Assembly: GCF_934307085.1 (NCBI RefSeq)
Contig: NZ_CAKRCF010000051.1
Location: 1 to 18,769 of the forward strand
Origin: an uncultured Anaerobutyricum sp.
GTDB lineage: Bacteria > Bacillota > Clostridia > Lachnospirales > Lachnospiraceae
Length of the DNA: 18,769 bases
Direction of reading: 5' to 3'
The notes beneath the pieces were generated by a model. The model had not been told where the DNA came from, made no database searches, and worked only from the letters and a program-made list of their open reading frames with translations. Below, piece by piece: positions 6,479-14,036 of the stretch; the first letter of the stretch is position 1, and each line of letters starts with the position of its first letter. Position numbers and translations under genes: made by a program.

Positions 6479-6576
6479 AAGAGAATTAAATAATTTTAAT
6501 TCTAAAAAACTGGTAAGTCTCGACCAGCATATGAGAACTAAAAAAAGCAAAGGAGTGAGAGATTACTCCTTTTTTT
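6479..6576 (+). ncRNA. Predicted ~98-nt structured small RNA
   Basis: Between the promoter at 6444-6472 and a terminator lie three stem-loops in a row. The first is AGAATTAAA/TTTAATTCT (6482-6503, 4-base loop). The second is CTGGT/ACCAG (6510-6527, loop AAGTCTCG). The third is the terminator AAAGGAGT/ACTCCTTT (6549-6572) with a T-run. No frame of useful length is present. It is read towards the HTH regulator gene and away from the recombination operon. It could be a trans-acting or counter-transcribed RNA; I see no obvious long complement elsewhere in the window. The 5' end is estimated from the promoter. Confidence 0.5.
6549..6576 (+). terminator. Intrinsic terminator of the predicted small RNA
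   Basis: An 8-bp stem AAAGGAGT (6549-6556) / ACTCCTTT (6565-6572) with an 8-base loop is followed by more T residues to 6576. An A-run at 6541-6546 would give weaker function in the other direction. Confidence 0.7.
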
Positions 6577-6580
6577 CAAA

Positions 6581-6638
6581 AATGATAAATAGGAAAGACA
6601 TTTATAATATGACAAAAATATCCTGCAAATGATAAATA
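6581..6638 (+). promoter_or_regulatory. Promoter region of the HTH regulator with flanking direct repeats
   Basis: A perfect TATAAT at 6603-6608 lies between two identical copies of AATGATAAATA (6581-6591 and 6628-6638), spaced 47 bp start to start. No clear -35 box is seen, which would fit an activator-dependent promoter. The repeats are candidate operator sites for the HTH protein encoded just downstream. Confidence 0.4.
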
Positions 6639-6656
6639 TGCAAAAGGGGTTCATAT

Positions 6657-8147
6657 ATGGAAACAACAGAAAAGAATCGATTTAGTATTTTACTTGAGCA
6701 GCTGATTAATACAGGAGAAGTGAAGAATGCATCTTTAGCAGCAGCACTTCGATATGATGCAAGCTATATCAGCAAATGGATTACCGGTCGGATGATTCCG
6801 GCTGAAAAGACAAAACGGAAAGTACTCAGAGGTATCAGCCAGGAAATTGTCAGACAAAGTACACAGAGCGGATTGGAGAATTTGTGTGCGGACTATCAGA
6901 TATCAGACTGTGAAGAACTCAAAACGGTGATTTATGATCATTTGGATGCAGAGTATAATTATGTTCTGGAATTGCAAAAAACATATGGTACACTCATTGC
7001 GCCGAAGATGAGCTTTTTTATGTCATTAAGTCCGACGCAGTATATTGCAAAAATGCATCATCCGGTTCTCAGGCGTGTGAAACAGTTAAATATTACAGCG
7101 GAAATGGATCTGCTGGCATTAAGGCATGAGTACCGTATGCAGATTGTACAAGGTAATATGAGGCGGGAAGTCTACCGGACCTATCCAGATGTCCACTTTT
7201 CACTTACTATTCATATTGAACCAGACAAAATGAATATCATCGGAGATACAGTATTTTTAATGAATATGATATCAGATATGTCCAGAATCGATTTTAGATT
7301 GTACAAAAGCAGTCAGGCAGCAGGTAGAATGATTTTTTCAGTACAGGATGATTTTATGATCAGCGGTATGCTGGCAGATGATAAGCGCTGCATGGCCGTC
7401 AATATCAGCACAGAAGAAGATAATTGCCGGTGGATGTTTGAAAATCTGAGTGAATTGTGCACAAGGGATGCTTTGCTTTATCGTCCTTCAACAATCAGAA
7501 GATTGGTAGAGGAACAGGGATATCAATATTCCATGCTTTCTATGAATAAGCGATGGTATATAGGGCATATAACGGAGTGCTTTTTGCCGGATGAATTGTT
7601 TGAAGAATTGTTAGTGCATGCAACAAAAGAAATGAACTTGGAGATGGATGAGACACAATTGAGATATCTGCATGCATTAACCCAGAAGACATTGGAAGAA
7701 AGTCATACCCAGGTAATTATCTATGAAGATGCCCTGTCGAATCTTGTGATAGGCAGGACGATTATTTTCTTCGGATGCAAACTGAAGCTTTCATTGAGTC
7801 AGATCCAGACATATTTAAAATGCCTGAAGCATACATGTCTGAACCATTTAAACCTGGAAGTAAAATTGGCTATAGGCAAATTTGTGAAGGATTATCAATA
7901 TGAAATGACACAATGTGTTTTTACTTCAGACAGTATTTCTTATATTAGGCTCAATACAGAAAATAGGGAAAATAATCTGGCTTTATTTAATCATTCGGAT
8001 ATGACAGAGATTTTTGTCCGTTTTTTTGATGAAATATGGGAAAGCAGTGATGGAAAATGTCTGTCAGAATCTACAGAGATTAAGCATTTTTTTGACCATA
8101 TGATTCAAAATACAGAAATTCAGTCAGGAATTTCATTCAGTTTTTAA
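6657..8147 (+). CDS. Large HTH-domain transcriptional regulator
   Basis: This is a 496-residue protein with an N-terminal helix-turn-helix (about 10-55: NASLAAALRYDASYISKWIT and then GRMIPAEKTKR), resembling the XRE/lambda-repressor fold. The rest, about 430 residues, has no domain I can name; it is mixed helix/strand and contains no membrane segment. I have an impression that similar long HTH proteins occur in Lachnospiraceae, but cannot name the family. The start at ATG 6657 is supported by AAGGGG 8 bases upstream. The adenylate-forming enzyme follows 84 bases later on the same strand, so the natural inference is that this protein controls that gene and perhaps itself through the direct repeats at 6581 and 6628. 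The effector and DNA target are unknown. Confidence 0.7.
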   Translation: METTEKNRFSILLEQLINTGEVKNASLAAALRYDASYISKWITGRMIPAEKTKRKVLRGISQEIVRQSTQSGLENLCADYQISDCEELKTVIYDHLDAEYNYVLELQKTYGTLIAPKMSFFMSLSPTQYIAKMHHPVLRRVKQLNITAEMDLLALRHEYRMQIVQGNMRREVYRTYPDVHFSLTIHIEPDKMNIIGDTVFLMNMISDMSRIDFRLYKSSQAAGRMIFSVQDDFMISGMLADDKRCMAVNISTEEDNCRWMFENLSELCTRDALLYRPSTIRRLVEEQGYQYSMLSMNKRWYIGHITECFLPDELFEELLVHATKEMNLEMDETQLRYLHALTQKTLEESHTQVIIYEDALSNLVIGRTIIFFGCKLKLSLSQIQTYLKCLKHTCLNHLNLEVKLAIGKFVKDYQYEMTQCVFTSDSISYIRLNTENRENNLALFNHSDMTEIFVRFFDEIWESSDGKCLSESTEIKHFFDHMIQNTEIQSGISFSF

Positions 8148-8200
8148 TGTATTTTGTCATGATGATTCAATCCCATTCATTTATTTTCATGTTAAACTGA

Positions 8201-8223
8201 CCTCATCTTATAGAAAGATGAGG
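8201..8223 (+). promoter_or_regulatory. Hairpin that covers the ribosome site of the adenylate-forming enzyme
   Basis: The perfect 9-bp stem CCTCATCTT (8201-8209) / AAGATGAGG (8215-8223) with loop ATAGA ends 8 bases before ATG 8232. Its right arm contains the Shine-Dalgarno GATGAGG, so folding would hide the ribosome site. No T-run follows, so it is not an intrinsic terminator. Confidence 0.55.
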
Positions 8224-8231
8224 AAAATGTT

Positions 8232-9965
8232 ATGAATCAACAAGTGACAGGAAAACCAAGTATTGATAAACCATGGATGAAGTACTATCCGTCGCAGCTG
8301 ATTCAGGGACTTACAATTCCTGAGCAGACAGTTTATGAGTATTTAATGGAAAGGTGTCCGGGAGATGATGTTGCGGCTATCCATTATTACGGCAGAGACA
8401 TCAGATGGAGAGAATTGAAAGAGCAGGTGGATCTGGCCGCCAGATCGCTGCGTGCCATCGGATTTGGCGAGGGAGATCAGATACCGATATTTTTGCGGGC
8501 GGTTCCGGAATTTATTTACTTGCTGCTTGCTGCGGAGAAAATAGGAGCCTCTGTTTTGTGCAGAGACAATACGCTTGAAGAGAATATAGCAGCTGTTAAA
8601 AAATCAGGTGCAAAGATGATCATTGCCCACGACTTCCTTTCTCATGAAGAACTTAATCGTTACAGAAAGGAAGCCGGCATCAGAGGTGCTGTTTTATTAA
8701 GCCCAATCCGCAGTGCCATGAGAACGGGGCTGCCGGATTACTGCTGGAATTATCTGGAATCTCTTTATACAGATTATCCGGCATACGGTCCGTATACGAT
8801 GTCCTGGGAGGCTTTTATGGCAATCGGGAATCAGTTTACAGGGAAAGTGGAGGCACCGAAAGACATTGACAGACCGTTATTCAGAGCTTATACAAGCGGC
8901 TCTACAGGTCCTTCAAAGCAGGTCATTCATTCTGCCCATACGATGATCGGCAATATGCATCAGATGAATTTTTATGGTGCATCTTCGGAATTCCGGCCGA
9001 CATGGATGGTTACACAGTTAACCCCTTCTTTGGTGGCGGTAGTTGTTGCAATGCTGCTGATGCCACTGGCTTCAGATAAATTGCTGATACTTAGTCCTTT
9101 TGTGGCATCAGAAGATGTAGATCTGGAAATGATGCATTATCGTCCGAATTGCTGGCCTCTGATTCCGATGTTTATTGAGACAGTGATGAGAAATGGCCGT
9201 GTCCCGGATGATTATGATATGTCCCATTTGTTTTCAGCAGGTGCAGGCTGCGAGGCTTATAACAATAATCAGCTGAAGCGTGCACAGAAATTCCTGGAGG
9301 ATCATCAATGTAAGGCACGTTTTACGACCGGCTACGGATGCAGCGAAGCGGGATCGAATATGTCATTGCCTTTAACAGCACATCCAATCAAAGACGGCAA
9401 TGTAGGGATACCAATGCCACTTACAACCATTTCTATTTTTAAGCCGGGGACAGACGAAGAATTGACGTACAATACGATGGGTGAAATCTGCCAATGTGGA
9501 CCAGGAACAATGGTTGGGTATGATGATCCAGCAGCGACGGCAAGAACGATCAAAATACATTCCGATGGCAGCCGCTGGCTTCATACAGGTGATATTGGTT
9601 ATATGACAGAGGATGGAACAATTTATGCATTAACCAGAGGTGAAGCACCAAGATACGGCGGCGGTTCACTAGCGACACTGCCTATGGAGAATCTTCTTGC
9701 AGACGCGGAAGTAGAGGGTATAGATGATGAATTTTTTGTGATTGTCCCGGATCCGGAGCATCACAGATGTTTTGTTCCGTACCTGTTTGTAGTCCTGAAT
9801 AAAGGTTATACAGTAGATGATATCAGGGAAAAGGTAAAGGAAAGTCTTGAGGAGTACATGCAGCCTGTTGATATTATTGCTCTTCCAGAGAGACCGTTTT
9901 TCCACTTTAAGACAAACCGTATCGGCCTGGCACGGGATATTGAAGCAGGAAAATTTAATTCCTAA
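8232..9965 (+). CDS. ANL-superfamily adenylate-forming enzyme (AMP-binding; acyl/aryl-CoA ligase-like)
   Basis: Enzymes of this superfamily activate a carboxylic acid with ATP to an acyl-adenylate, usually then passing it to CoA or a carrier. The 577-residue protein has the full core: YTSGSTGPSKQ (220-230, the P-loop-like A3 motif), YGCSEAG (368-374, A5), HTGDIGY (451-457, A7 with the ribose-binding Asp) and TRGEAPRYGGGS (468-479, hinge A8). In the C-terminal subdomain the A10 region reads FFHFKTNRIGLARD (556-569). Against the usual K-T-x-x-G-K pattern, K560 is there but the position of the catalytic lysine is Gly565. It may thus be altered in the adenylation step, or use a nearby lysine. Substrate is not predictable. 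No carrier protein or CoA-pathway partner gene is adjacent, so it appears as lone cargo with the regulator before it. Confidence 0.85.
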   Translation: MNQQVTGKPSIDKPWMKYYPSQLIQGLTIPEQTVYEYLMERCPGDDVAAIHYYGRDIRWRELKEQVDLAARSLRAIGFGEGDQIPIFLRAVPEFIYLLLAAEKIGASVLCRDNTLEENIAAVKKSGAKMIIAHDFLSHEELNRYRKEAGIRGAVLLSPIRSAMRTGLPDYCWNYLESLYTDYPAYGPYTMSWEAFMAIGNQFTGKVEAPKDIDRPLFRAYTSGSTGPSKQVIHSAHTMIGNMHQMNFYGASSEFRPTWMVTQLTPSLVAVVVAMLLMPLASDKLLILSPFVASEDVDLEMMHYRPNCWPLIPMFIETVMRNGRVPDDYDMSHLFSAGAGCEAYNNNQLKRAQKFLEDHQCKARFTTGYGCSEAGSNMSLPLTAHPIKDGNVGIPMPLTTISIFKPGTDEELTYNTMGEICQCGPGTMVGYDDPAATARTIKIHSDGSRWLHTGDIGYMTEDGTIYALTRGEAPRYGGGSLATLPMENLLADAEVEGIDDEFFVIVPDPEHHRCFVPYLFVVLNKGYTVDDIREKVKESLEEYMQPVDIIALPERPFFHFKTNRIGLARDIEAGKFNS

Positions 9966-9980
9966 TTAGATATTTAATTT

Positions 9981-10035
9981 TCAAATCTCCCCACCCTGAT
10001 GTTCTTTTAGAACATTATGGGGCGGAGAGATTTGA
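9981..10035. terminator. Convergent hairpin between two opposing genes
   Basis: A long nested inverted repeat: outer arms TCAAATCTC (9981-9989) and GAGATTTGA (10027-10035), a middle CCCCACC/GGGGCG region, inner arms ATGTTCT/AGAACAT. It lies between the plus-strand enzyme gene and the minus-strand gene ending at 10066, and probably stops transcription from both sides. T-runs are modest. Confidence 0.65.
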
Positions 10036-10065
10036 ATTTCTTATATGACAGAATTCAATCCGTTT

Positions 10066-11973
10066 TTATTGTTCCGTTTCTTTTTTATATTTTTCAAAAG
10101 CTGCTTTCTTTATTTTTAATACCTTATATTTTTTTCCATCTTTCATTTTATCAAAAGCATAGCCTCTTGGTTCTCCAGTCTTTTTTCTTATTGGTATCTC
10201 TATTATTCCTATTTTCTTACAATTTGATAAGAAAGTTTTATGATTTGCGCCTCTATAATATCTTTGAAACATTTTATAATCTATCAGGAGAAATTCATTA
10301 TCCTGAGCATGATAGACATTTTCATCTTCTAATATCTTAAGCACAATAGTAAAGAATTCCTCGGTTATGTCTTTCTTATTTATCCTTTTTACAGGAGATT
10401 TACCAGATACTTTTTGAATTTCTTTTATCTCGCAATCTAAAGCATCCTCTTTTGCTACACAAATTGCCTGCTCTAAAATTTCATCCATTATATCTCTAAA
10501 ATTAGAATATTTCTTTTTTATGTAATAGGAAAATCCGTCTAATGCAGTTAATAAATCTCTATACATTTTTGCTAAAGGTAAATTATATCGTTCATTATCG
10601 AAAATTTTACTATACTTGTCAAATGGAACTCGATAAAAATTCCTCTTGGCTTCTAATTTTTCTGAAGTAGTTTCACTGTCACAAAATAACAAATCCTCAA
10701 TATAGTTAATATAATGATAAACAATAGATTCTACTTGAACAGATAAATCCTCATCAGATAATTTTGATTTTCCATCAAGCAGATCTTTCAATTTCTTTCT
10801 TTTTCCATCCGTAAAAAGAGTAATATCTGAAATATCTATATTTAGAATATAGTCATCCATAACTCTCTTCTCTGATATTAATACAGGAAATCCCTTTATA
10901 ATTCCCTGCGCTATCAACCTTTTTATTTTATTTAAAACAGCTGCACTGGAAGAAATTGTAGCAGCATTTGATGATGGATACATGATGATTGGACAATCTT
11001 TATATAGACATATACGGTCAATATTGTTGTTAATTCGCTTTAAGGGTAGATGAGGAATTTGGTTATAACTTCTTTGAAAGGAATCTGACATTTTCTTGGT
11101 ATAATCTAAAAAAATCATTGCAATATCTTTCTTCAGTATCCCGTACCGATTTGTCCCACAAATACATAGTTGAAACGGAACAACTTCTCTAAATGTAGCA
11201 GTTCCTTTCCATAAACTTTGTATTTCTTTATTCCTTTCAGGATATTCTTTTTCTGCATTTATTGTTACAGCCAATAATCCATATGCAAATATAAAAGTCA
11301 ATTCTGTTGATTTTTCTAATATTTGCAATATATTCCCTACAGCTTTTTCCGTTAAAGAATCATATGTCTCCTCCTTTAATTTAAACATATACATTCTCTG
11401 ATTTCCTTCTTCATCTTCCTCCGAAGATGCATTTAGAAATATGCGTCTATATGTGCTGTTTCTCCACCCAGTAATTATATTCTCTTCTAAATGTTTTGTC
11501 CGATATCCACATAATCTTCTAAAATATTTTCCTAATACAATTAATATATATATGTGTACTTCAGAGTACTTTTTCGCCAATTGAAGATAAAAAAGACTTT
11601 TGGAATCTAAAATAATGTATGAACGCTTTTCGTCTTCCAATAATGACTCACACTTAATTTTATAATGGAATTTAATTCCATTATATTGTGGTATTACTAT
11701 AAATTCTGGTAAATATATTTTATTAATTTTATATTCTTTTTCTCTAGGTATAATTATTCTATTTCTCAAATAATAAGGAACGTCTTCCAACATTTTTAAA
11801 TCTTCTTTAGAAAGCGATAAATATTGTTGTTCTTTTTTTATTTTAATTACAAATTCACCTCTTTCTTTTTTAATTTTACAATCACATTTTTTAATAAACC
11901 AATCTTCTTCTTCCACAAATTGTTCAAACGGAAATTCAAAAGTGTATTCATTCGCAAAATAATTTGATAACAT
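10066..11973 (-). CDS. Unknown large protein cotranscribed with the replication initiator
   Basis: I do not recognise this 635-residue protein. It is very rich in Lys, Ile and Tyr and shows no Walker motif, signal peptide or clear membrane segment. The last ~90 residues (EFFTIVLKILEDENVYHAQDN, FLLIDYKMFQRYY, CKKIGII) look like a winged-helix-type tail of the kind seen at the end of some plasmid primase/helicase proteins; this is a weak resemblance only. It starts 20 bases after the rep stop codon, with AGGTGAG upstream of ATG 11973, so the two are almost certainly one operon. A role in plasmid replication or copy control is a fair inference. Codon use matches rep, suggesting they have travelled together. 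Confidence 0.7.
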   Translation of the reverse strand: MLSNYFANEYTFEFPFEQFVEEEDWFIKKCDCKIKKERGEFVIKIKKEQQYLSLSKEDLKMLEDVPYYLRNRIIIPREKEYKINKIYLPEFIVIPQYNGIKFHYKIKCESLLEDEKRSYIILDSKSLFYLQLAKKYSEVHIYILIVLGKYFRRLCGYRTKHLEENIITGWRNSTYRRIFLNASSEEDEEGNQRMYMFKLKEETYDSLTEKAVGNILQILEKSTELTFIFAYGLLAVTINAEKEYPERNKEIQSLWKGTATFREVVPFQLCICGTNRYGILKKDIAMIFLDYTKKMSDSFQRSYNQIPHLPLKRINNNIDRICLYKDCPIIMYPSSNAATISSSAAVLNKIKRLIAQGIIKGFPVLISEKRVMDDYILNIDISDITLFTDGKRKKLKDLLDGKSKLSDEDLSVQVESIVYHYINYIEDLLFCDSETTSEKLEAKRNFYRVPFDKYSKIFDNERYNLPLAKMYRDLLTALDGFSYYIKKKYSNFRDIMDEILEQAICVAKEDALDCEIKEIQKVSGKSPVKRINKKDITEEFFTIVLKILEDENVYHAQDNEFLLIDYKMFQRYYRGANHKTFLSNCKKIGIIEIPIRKKTGEPRGYAFDKMKDGKKYKVLKIKKAAFEKYKKETEQ

Positions 11974-11993
11974 CTAACTCACCTACTGTTAAT

Positions 11994-13277
11994 CTAATTC
12001 TTCTCCATCCATTGGACGTATCGCTGATTCTTCTCATAAGCAGGAAACATAGAATCGAAAAAATAAAAAGATAGCCCTGTTTCCTCTTCTACTTTTTTAA
12101 CAAAATCATTGAAATTTTCTTTTTCCCTGAATTTATTCCAAATTTCTTCTGCTAATACTTCCTTCCGTTCATCTATACTTTCTTTTATTTTTTTAACTCT
12201 TTCTGCCTTTTCTTGGCTGCCTTCCACAACCTCTACCGGCTGTTCATACTCATTTTTAATGGCTGAAATCATCCATGCAACAAAATTTACAATATCTTCT
12301 TGTTTTTTAGCTAATTCATATGCCATTTCAATTTTATCGAGATTGTTATTGGACGCTTTTAAAAGCGAAATACAGTCTTTCCTAGATAAATCTACATCCT
12401 TTATAATTTCTTTTACCTTACCTACCATTTCGCTCCTTGTAGTCTCTTTGGATTTTACTGTATTAATTTTTTTAACTACTTTTCTTTGTAAATAAAATCT
12501 AACAGCGGTTGTCTTTCCTCCTCTTCCGGTTCGGATCGGAGCATAGGATATATTTAACTCTGTTGTCTGATTAATCTCTTTTATCGCCTTTTCTAAAACC
12601 CTACGCTTAAATTCATACCACGACTCAAATTTTTTCTCTGTATCTAAATCATTTACAATCTTATCGTAGTTAGGATGTGGCTTCATCAACTCTATTTTAA
12701 CCTTTTTTCCTTCTGTATTTATGCAATTCAGCTGCAGTTTTAGGTCTGATAATGGATATACAATTTCTACTGGCTTATTATTATCTCCTATTTTGTATTC
12801 ATGTACTTTTAGTATTTCATATAAACGGTATGCATGATTGGTCTTAAAAGAAAAAAGAGTATCAATCGACATGGAAGTAAAATTACTTTTTAAATCATAC
12901 AATAATGCTTTACTCTCATTTGTAAATACAACTGTAAAACTCCCCTCCCGATATTCTGCCTTTTGAATAAGATTTATAAAACTGAACGACTGGGCCTGCT
13001 CATCTTCCATATACACCATTTTATTCATCAATCCTGCAGCTGCTATCTTTAACTGGTCATAAAATCCATTTCCTCTTACTCCAGTCAATTTACGTAATTC
13101 ATTTGTTGTAAAAACCACTGCCGGATTTCCATTCTTATTTAGCTTCACTCTTTTAAATGATAAAGCCATTATCTTATTTTCCACTAAAGTTGCTGAATAT
13201 CTCGACAATATCAATTTATTAGAACGACTCAATATTTCATTCGTCTCTGGAAGTTCCACAATTTTTGTTTTCTTCAT
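11994..13277 (-). CDS. rep: Rep_3-family plasmid replication initiator
   Basis: This initiator should bind the iterons just upstream and open the origin. The 427-residue protein has the family's two winged-helix domains. WH1 spans about 15-150, with SRSNKLILSRYSATLVENKI, FTTNELRKLTGV and FSFINLIQKAEYREGSFTVVF; WH2 begins near LFSFKTNHAYRLYEILKVHEY and includes EFKRRVLEKAIKEINQTTEL. The C-terminal third is charged and helical. I chose ATG 13277 because AAGGAAAG lies 5 bases upstream; an in-frame GTG 33 bases earlier lies inside the upstream inverted repeat and lacks a ribosome site. It is transcribed away from the iterons, the usual layout, and is followed at once by the 635-residue unknown gene. 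Autoregulation is likely. Confidence 0.9.
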   Translation of the reverse strand: MKKTKIVELPETNEILSRSNKLILSRYSATLVENKIMALSFKRVKLNKNGNPAVVFTTNELRKLTGVRGNGFYDQLKIAAAGLMNKMVYMEDEQAQSFSFINLIQKAEYREGSFTVVFTNESKALLYDLKSNFTSMSIDTLFSFKTNHAYRLYEILKVHEYKIGDNNKPVEIVYPLSDLKLQLNCINTEGKKVKIELMKPHPNYDKIVNDLDTEKKFESWYEFKRRVLEKAIKEINQTTELNISYAPIRTGRGGKTTAVRFYLQRKVVKKINTVKSKETTRSEMVGKVKEIIKDVDLSRKDCISLLKASNNNLDKIEMAYELAKKQEDIVNFVAWMISAIKNEYEQPVEVVEGSQEKAERVKKIKESIDERKEVLAEEIWNKFREKENFNDFVKKVEEETGLSFYFFDSMFPAYEKNQRYVQWMEKN

Positions 13278-13291
13278 ATATCTTTCCTTAA

Positions 13292-13324
13292 AAGTTGCAA
13301 TACGCACCAAAAAGGTTGCAACTT
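13292..13324 (-). promoter_or_regulatory. Inverted repeat in front of rep
   Basis: Perfect 9-bp arms AAGTTGCAA (13292-13300) and TTGCAACTT (13316-13324) are separated by 15 bp, ending just upstream of the rep ribosome site. The motif is unrelated to the iterons. It could be an operator for Rep dimers or another repressor, or a leader-RNA stem. Confidence 0.5.
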
Positions 13325-13347
13325 ACCTTCTTATTTTGCTTATTATC

Positions 13348-13573
13348 TTACCAAAATCGGCCGTATCTTTCAATGTCTATTACCAAAATCGGCCGTATCT
13401 TTGATTTTTGCCTATTAATTTACCAAAATTGGCCGTATCTTTGATTTTCAATAGCATTTTTTGTTACCAAAAATGTCGTATCTTTTACCGAAATTGGCCG
13501 TATCTTTTACCGAAATTAGCCGTATCTTTTACCAAAATTGGCCGTATCTTTTACCGAAATTGGCCGTATCTTT
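13348..13573 (+). repeat. Replication origin iterons (eight copies, 22-23 bp)
   Basis: Eight direct copies share TTACCRAAATNGG followed by CCGTATCTTT. They start at 13348, 13380, 13420, 13464, 13485, 13507, 13529 and 13551. The first three are spread 32-44 bp apart. The last five abut with a 21-22 bp period, two turns of the helix, so Rep would bind along one face. The copy at 13464 is degenerate (AAATGTCGTA) and one base shorter. Adenine or guanine alternates at position 6. The array lies immediately upstream of the Rep_3 gene, as in other iteron plasmids. Confidence 0.93.
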
Positions 13574-13612
13574 CTTTCAAGAACCGCATAAATACAGGCT
13601 CTATTGCTTGTC

Positions 13613-13676
13613 TAAATAAATAAATAAATAAATACGTTGTGTTGAATATAAATATATATCTTTATTTATACGCTTA
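13613..13676. other. AT-rich tract beside the iterons, probable unwinding region
   Basis: Five tandem TAAA units (13613-13632) run into a TATAAATATATATC tract. Easily melted DNA of this kind beside iterons is where iteron origins open. No convincing DnaA box was seen. Confidence 0.5.
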
Positions 13677-13942
13677 GAATTGTAAAATATTGGTTTGCCC
13701 AATGATATAAATTGTATATAGCTTGAGTATTGAATACGAGTTGAGAATTCTTGATACTCCTAAAACGCATCAGGAGACCATATAACAGATTTTAAATTAA
13801 TATACGAGGAAATCTTCATCAAAAAATAAAAATGGATTTAAAGGCATGATATGAAGTTTTAATGCCATAGAAAAAAACACTTAAAAAATAGATTTAAGAG
13901 ATATAGGATATTTGTAAAAAAGTAAAAAGACTACATTGTGAG
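13677..13942. other. Intergenic stretch between origin and partition repeats
   Basis: No coding frame of useful length on either strand. It contains short dyads, including CTCCT (13757-13761) / AGGAG (13772-13776) and GAGTAT/ATACTC arms on either side of 13740, and is closed by a plus-strand terminator at 13943-13987. This suggests an untranslated plus-strand transcript, but I found no convincing promoter. Confidence 0.35.
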
Positions 13943-13987
13943 ATAAGTTAGTTAAAAAAATTTGCTTCTTAATTAACTTATTTTTTT
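13943..13987 (+). terminator. Strong intrinsic terminator with no gene upstream
   Basis: The 13-bp stem ATAAGTTAGTTAA (13943-13955) / TTAATTAACTTAT (13969-13981) with a single G-T pair is followed by seven T residues (13981-13987). The orientation is plus strand. The nearest gene at its left, rep, is read the other way, so the transcript it ends is not a known coding one. Confidence 0.65.
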
Positions 13988-13993
13988 ATACAA

Positions 13994-14020
13994 GTATATG
14001 ATGTACAAGAAGTTTATGAA
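13994..14020 (+). repeat. 9-bp direct repeat array 2 (three units)
   Basis: GTATATGAT, GTACAAGAA and GTTTATGAA lie head to tail, 6 bases after the T-run of the terminator and just beyond the 3' end of the macrodomain gene. They match the arrays at parA. There is no promoter here that I can see, so a centromere-only role is possible. Confidence 0.7.
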
Positions 14021-14036
14021 GTTATATCAACCTATC

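Noticed and set aside
10017..10340. A 107-residue hydrophobic plus-strand frame
   Set aside because: It starts in the terminator hairpin and lies opposite the end of the 635-residue gene; its Phe/Leu richness is the reverse image of Lys/Glu codons.
13348..13573. Repeat array considered as CRISPR
   Set aside because: The copies abut or have irregular short gaps, lack unique uniform spacers, and lie directly upstream of a Rep_3 gene; they are iterons.
13408..13623. Plus-strand 71-residue frame with repeated Pro/Lys/Leu and Arg/Asn/Trp/Pro peptides
   Set aside because: It is only the translation of the 22-bp iterons in a frame that shifts along the array; no ribosome site.
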